NCBI RefSeq assembly: GCF_904846215.1
Contig: NZ_CAJGZK010000023.1
Coordinates: forward strand, 1-47,882
DNA: 47,882 bases
DNA from: Psychrobacter glacincola
GTDB lineage: Bacteria > Pseudomonadota > Gammaproteobacteria > Pseudomonadales > Moraxellaceae
Direction: 5' to 3'
Shown piece after piece: positions 45,464-47,882 of the stretch (its first letter is position 1; each line of letters begins with the position of its first letter). Made by a program: the position numbers and the translations under genes. The notes under the pieces were generated by a model, which saw only the letters and a program-made list of their open reading frames with translations, did not search any database and was not told where the DNA came from.

Positions 45464-46261
45464 CTATTTACCTTGATAAACTGGTTTGCGCTTTTCCATA
45501 AAGGCGGTAATACCTTCTTTAAAGTCATCGGTTTTTGCTAGCATGGTTTGTTGATCTACTTCCATATCCAGTGCTTCATTTAGCCCCATATACGCATGCG
45601 TATTAATCATATGTTTCATCGATGCCAATGCTTTTCCGGGTAGATTGCTCAGACGCGTTGCCAACGCCAAAACGCTTGCATCAAGCTCCTCACTACTGAC
45701 CACATCATTAACCAAGTTTAAGCGTGCCATATCGTCAGCTTTGAGCTTATCGCCAAGCATGACCATTTCAGTCGTTTTTGCGACGCCAATCAATTGATTC
45801 AATAAGTAAATACCACCAGCATCTGGAACCAGACCAATATTGACAAAAGCTTGTACAAATTTGGCATTATCGCTAGCAATCCGAAAGTCACAAGTCAGCG
45901 CCAAGTTCATCCCAGCGCCTGCCACGGCACCTTCTAGTTTGGCAATAATTGGTTTATGGATATCACGCAGCTTTAAGCTAATCTCAGCCACTTCGCCAAC
46001 CATAAAGTTCAGCTTAGTGGACAATGCCTCGCTTTCCATACCGGTTTCTAACATCTCACCGATATGTCCGCCACTTGAAAAATTATTGCCGGCGCCCTGC
46101 AAAATAATGACTCGTACTTGCTCATCTTCATCTGCCTTTGTCAGTGCTGCCATCATGGCATCTTTAAGTAGCGTGCTAAAGGCGTTCAAGGTTTTAGGAT
46201 CGTTCATTGTGATGGTAGCGATATGGTTTTCTGCTTGGTATTCGACAAGAGCTTGTGGCAT
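45464..46261 (-). CDS. Enoyl-CoA hydratase/isomerase-family protein
   Basis: 265 residues, crotonase fold. Oxyanion-hole segments GAGNNFSSGGHIGEM and KLEGAVAGAGMNLALTCDFRIAS are clear; NIGLVPDAGGIYLLNQLIG carries the usual catalytic region, with Asp replacing the common second Glu as in PaaG-like isomerases. C-terminal DFKEGITAFMEKRKPVY is typical. Probably 2-enoyl- or 3-enoyl-CoA chemistry, exact substrate unknown. Single gene with RBS AAGGAT. Confidence 0.88.
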   Translation of the reverse strand: MPQALVEYQAENHIATITMNDPKTLNAFSTLLKDAMMAALTKADEDEQVRVIILQGAGNNFSSGGHIGEMLETGMESEALSTKLNFMVGEVAEISLKLRDIHKPIIAKLEGAVAGAGMNLALTCDFRIASDNAKFVQAFVNIGLVPDAGGIYLLNQLIGVAKTTEMVMLGDKLKADDMARLNLVNDVVSSEELDASVLALATRLSNLPGKALASMKHMINTHAYMGLNEALDMEVDQQTMLAKTDDFKEGITAFMEKRKPVYQGK

Positions 46262-46313
46262 TTTGGATATCCTTAAAATGATGTTCTAGATAATGGTTGC
46301 AATAAAATACTGG

Positions 46314-46458
46314 TATAGTCATGCCTGAATAAAAGAAATATACATGTTATAAAGCACTACTGAGGTTAATTTTTCTTGCTTGCTGTGCCTGCGCAGACAG
46401 AGGCTGCGAATAATTAACCTCAGTAGTGTTGTACTCTTTTAAAATTGGAACAACTATA
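46314..46458 (-). repeat. Dispersed palindromic element, copy K (145 bp)
   Basis: TATAGTC at 46314, ACTATA at 46458. Minus-strand core GCAGCCTCTGTCTGCGCAGG then CACAGCAAGCAAG. Arms CACTACTGAGGTTAATT and AATTAACCTCAGTAGTG pair perfectly. B/H/K subfamily. Lies in the divergent gap between the enoyl-CoA hydratase and hydrolase genes; the remaining 46459-46704 holds the hydrolase promoter region. Confidence 0.95.
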
Positions 46459-46704
46459 TCGGCAGTAAGTAAAACAAATAGGGCAATGTCAGTTACTATA
46501 GCAGCTTGAGCTTATTATAGAAGCGAGATTTGTGCGCGCTTAAGACACGTTTTAAATAACATTTTTTGCTATTATCTGTATGACTAAAGCTATAAAACCT
46601 ATCATTCAAAAATAAGGCTACTATCTGCAAGAGGGTTGAATTATGCTAGAAGGCAGGTTTTAAAAGGCTGATTTTTTATTTATTAAACCAACAAGGGAGT
46701 GGTT

Positions 46705-47517
46705 ATGCCAATTATTCATGTCAATAATGTCGATATTTATTATGAAGACAGCGCGCCGAATGACAATCAAAAGCCTGTCATGGTGTTTGCCCATGGTTTG
46801 CTATGGAATACGCGTATGTATGACAAGCAAGTCGAGTACTTTAAAGCGGGTTATCGCTGTATTGCGTTTGATTTTCGGGGACAAGGTCAGTCTGAAATTA
46901 CCAAAACTGGCTACGATATGGAAACCTTAACTGAGGATACATTGGCGTTGTTAGATGCGCTAGATATTGATCAATGTCATTTTTTAGGACTTTCGATGGG
47001 TGGGTTTGTTGCCCAACGTATCGCTCTAAAGCGTCCTGAGTTATTACTATCGCTGACGCTGCTTGAAACCTCCGCTGATCCTGAAGACCCAAAAAACGTA
47101 CCGCAATATCGCAAGCTGATTAAAGCCATTCGCTGGCTTGGCATGAAGCGCGTCAGCCAAAAGGTAATGCCCATTATGTTTGGCAGCAGCTTTTTGTCAG
47201 ATAAGTCGCGTAAGGCTGACCGTAGAGAGTGGTTGTCTATGTTACAAAGCAATCGAAAGGGTGGAGTCGTAAAAGCGACTACTGGTGTGATTGAGCGCTC
47301 TGCAACGTACGATCAGCTAAGTGACATAAAGACGCCGACGCTTATTATTGTAGGCGATGAAGATGTGGCAACGCCCTATGCAAAAGCTGAGCGCATGCAT
47401 TTTGCGATAGCAGGCTCTAAGCTGGTGGTGATTAAAGGCGCTGGGCATACTTCAACAGTTGAAGAGCCGGAGCAAGTGAATAAAGCGATTAACAAATTTT
47501 TGGCAAACTTTATGTAG
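46705..47517 (+). CDS. Alpha/beta hydrolase
   Basis: 270 residues from the ATG at 46705 (AAGGGAG five bases upstream); an in-frame GTG at 46699 overlaps that Shine-Dalgarno. HGLLWNTRMYD (oxyanion), DFRGQGQSE, nucleophile elbow GLSMGG with Ser97, acid in IVGDEDVATP and His in GAGHTSTVEEPE form the triad. Resembles 3-oxoadipate-enol-lactonase-like and esterase-like enzymes; substrate not inferable. Ends 15 bp before repeat copy L. Confidence 0.87.
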   Translation: MPIIHVNNVDIYYEDSAPNDNQKPVMVFAHGLLWNTRMYDKQVEYFKAGYRCIAFDFRGQGQSEITKTGYDMETLTEDTLALLDALDIDQCHFLGLSMGGFVAQRIALKRPELLLSLTLLETSADPEDPKNVPQYRKLIKAIRWLGMKRVSQKVMPIMFGSSFLSDKSRKADRREWLSMLQSNRKGGVVKATTGVIERSATYDQLSDIKTPTLIIVGDEDVATPYAKAERMHFAIAGSKLVVIKGAGHTSTVEEPEQVNKAINKFLANFM

Positions 47518-47532
47518 CACTCATCGCTTATC

Positions 47533-47670
47533 TATAGTCAAAATACTCTAAAAACGCTACGGTACTGCTGGTACAAATTTTTTGCAGCCTCTGTCTGCGT
47601 AGGCACAGCAAGCAAGAAAAATTGATACCCGCAGTACATAATGTGTCGATATTAATTTTCACTGACTATA
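47533..47670 (+). repeat. Dispersed palindromic element, copy L (138 bp)
   Basis: TATAGTCAAAATACTC to CACTGACTATA. Core GCAGCCTCTGTCTGCGTAGG then CACAGCAAGCAAGAAA. Arms GTACTGCTGGTA and TACCCGCAGTAC pair with one mismatch. C/J/L subfamily and nearly identical to the inverse of copy C. Confidence 0.95.
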
Positions 47671-47712
47671 TATACCTGATATAACAGCGTTTATTATCGC
47701 AAAAAATGTAGC

Positions 47713-47750
47713 AAAAAAGCCGTTATCATAAAATGAATGACGGCTTTTTT
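47713..47750. terminator. Bidirectional terminator
   Basis: AAAAAAGCCGT (47713-47723) pairs with ACGGCTTTTTT (47740-47750). It can end the hydrolase transcript and the minus-strand transposase. Confidence 0.85.
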
Positions 47751-47781
47751 AACGCCTTAGATTAACATACCAAGTGCAACG

Positions 47782-47882
47782 CTAAATTATATTATAGAAC
47801 ACCTGATTGGGCGTTTTAAACCCTAAGCGTTTTCTTGGTCTGTTGTTTAGTTTATTCTCAATGTCCTGTATCTCATTATCAG
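47782..47882 (-). pseudogene. IS30-family transposase, C-terminal end (cut by window edge)
   Basis: 33 residues on the minus strand, ...EIQDIENKLNNRPRKRLGFKTPN..., ending at TAG. LNNRPRKRLGFKTP is the conserved C-terminal block of IS30-type DDE transposases. Whether the rest is intact lies outside the window. The bases 47762-47781 likely include the terminal inverted repeat. Confidence 0.85.

Noticed and set aside
10418..47670. CRISPR array or ERIC/REP-type interpretation of the repeats
   Set aside because: Copies are kilobases apart with no spacer regularity, no cas genes are present, and the length and TA-bordered ends do not match REP sequences.

Overview
The window looks like chromosomal DNA of a Moraxellaceae gammaproteobacterium, most probably Psychrobacter. 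This is inferred from the AT-leaning composition, the protein sequences (AcnB, UvrB, DapD, RecJ, LipA, Hmp) and the gene mix. Most genes are core or lifestyle functions. The edges carry insertion-sequence remnants: an IS5-type transposase tail at the left and an IS30-type transposase tail at the right.

Layout. 1-2.8 kb: IS5 tail, thiol glutathione peroxidase, tRNA-Val and tRNA-Asp with promoter and terminator, and a Tsx-like outer-membrane channel. 2.97-10.3 kb (minus strand): a molybdenum-cofactor island, moeA, moaA, moaB, mobA, moaC, moaD, moaE, modA, modB, without modC. 10.7-13 kb (minus): flavohemoglobin and a small DUF697-like membrane protein. 13.4-15.2 kb: recJ. 15.2-21.3 kb (mostly minus): two tandem UPF0126/TRIC membrane proteins, an EmrE-like transporter, queE, dapD, a lysophospholipase-like hydrolase and tRNA-Asn. 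21.7-27.4 kb (plus): a lipid-modification cluster (SDR, FAD amine-oxidase-like, DUF1365, cyclopropane-fatty-acid-synthase-like methyltransferase, DUF2177). 27.4-34.4 kb: acyl-CoA thioesterase, CDF metal exporter, DUF2059 protein, Dps, GFA-family protein, uvrB and a small unknown. 34.6-39.4 kb: a small lipoprotein, then a TAXI-TRAP transporter (receptor, DUF1850, fused permease). 39.6-47.5 kb: lipA, a carboxymuconolactone-decarboxylase-like protein, acnB, a PACE-type efflux protein, an enoyl-CoA hydratase-like protein and an alpha/beta hydrolase.

The most unusual content is non-coding. At least twelve copies of one ~137-148 bp element occupy intergenic gaps, roughly one per 4 kb. Each begins TATAG and ends near GACTATA. 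The core reads GCAGCCTCTGT, a short variable loop, then ACAGCAAGCAAGAAAAATT, flanked by long arms. The arms differ between copies but usually stay complementary within a copy, and they sort into subfamilies with at least one clear chimera. Two more fragments abut full copies and one deletion derivative is likely. The design (TA-bordered, palindromic, no ORF, intergenic, often just past a stop codon) resembles a Correia-like MITE family. No transposase that could mobilise it is visible here.

Several start codons are moved from the longest ORF on ribosome-binding-site and family-length grounds: moaD, the EmrE-like transporter, dapD, DUF1365, the TAXI receptor, DUF1850, lipA, the CMD protein, the PACE protein, the last hydrolase and the small unknown at 33.99 kb. 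In the EmrE-like case the discarded N-terminus is largely translated repeat DNA.
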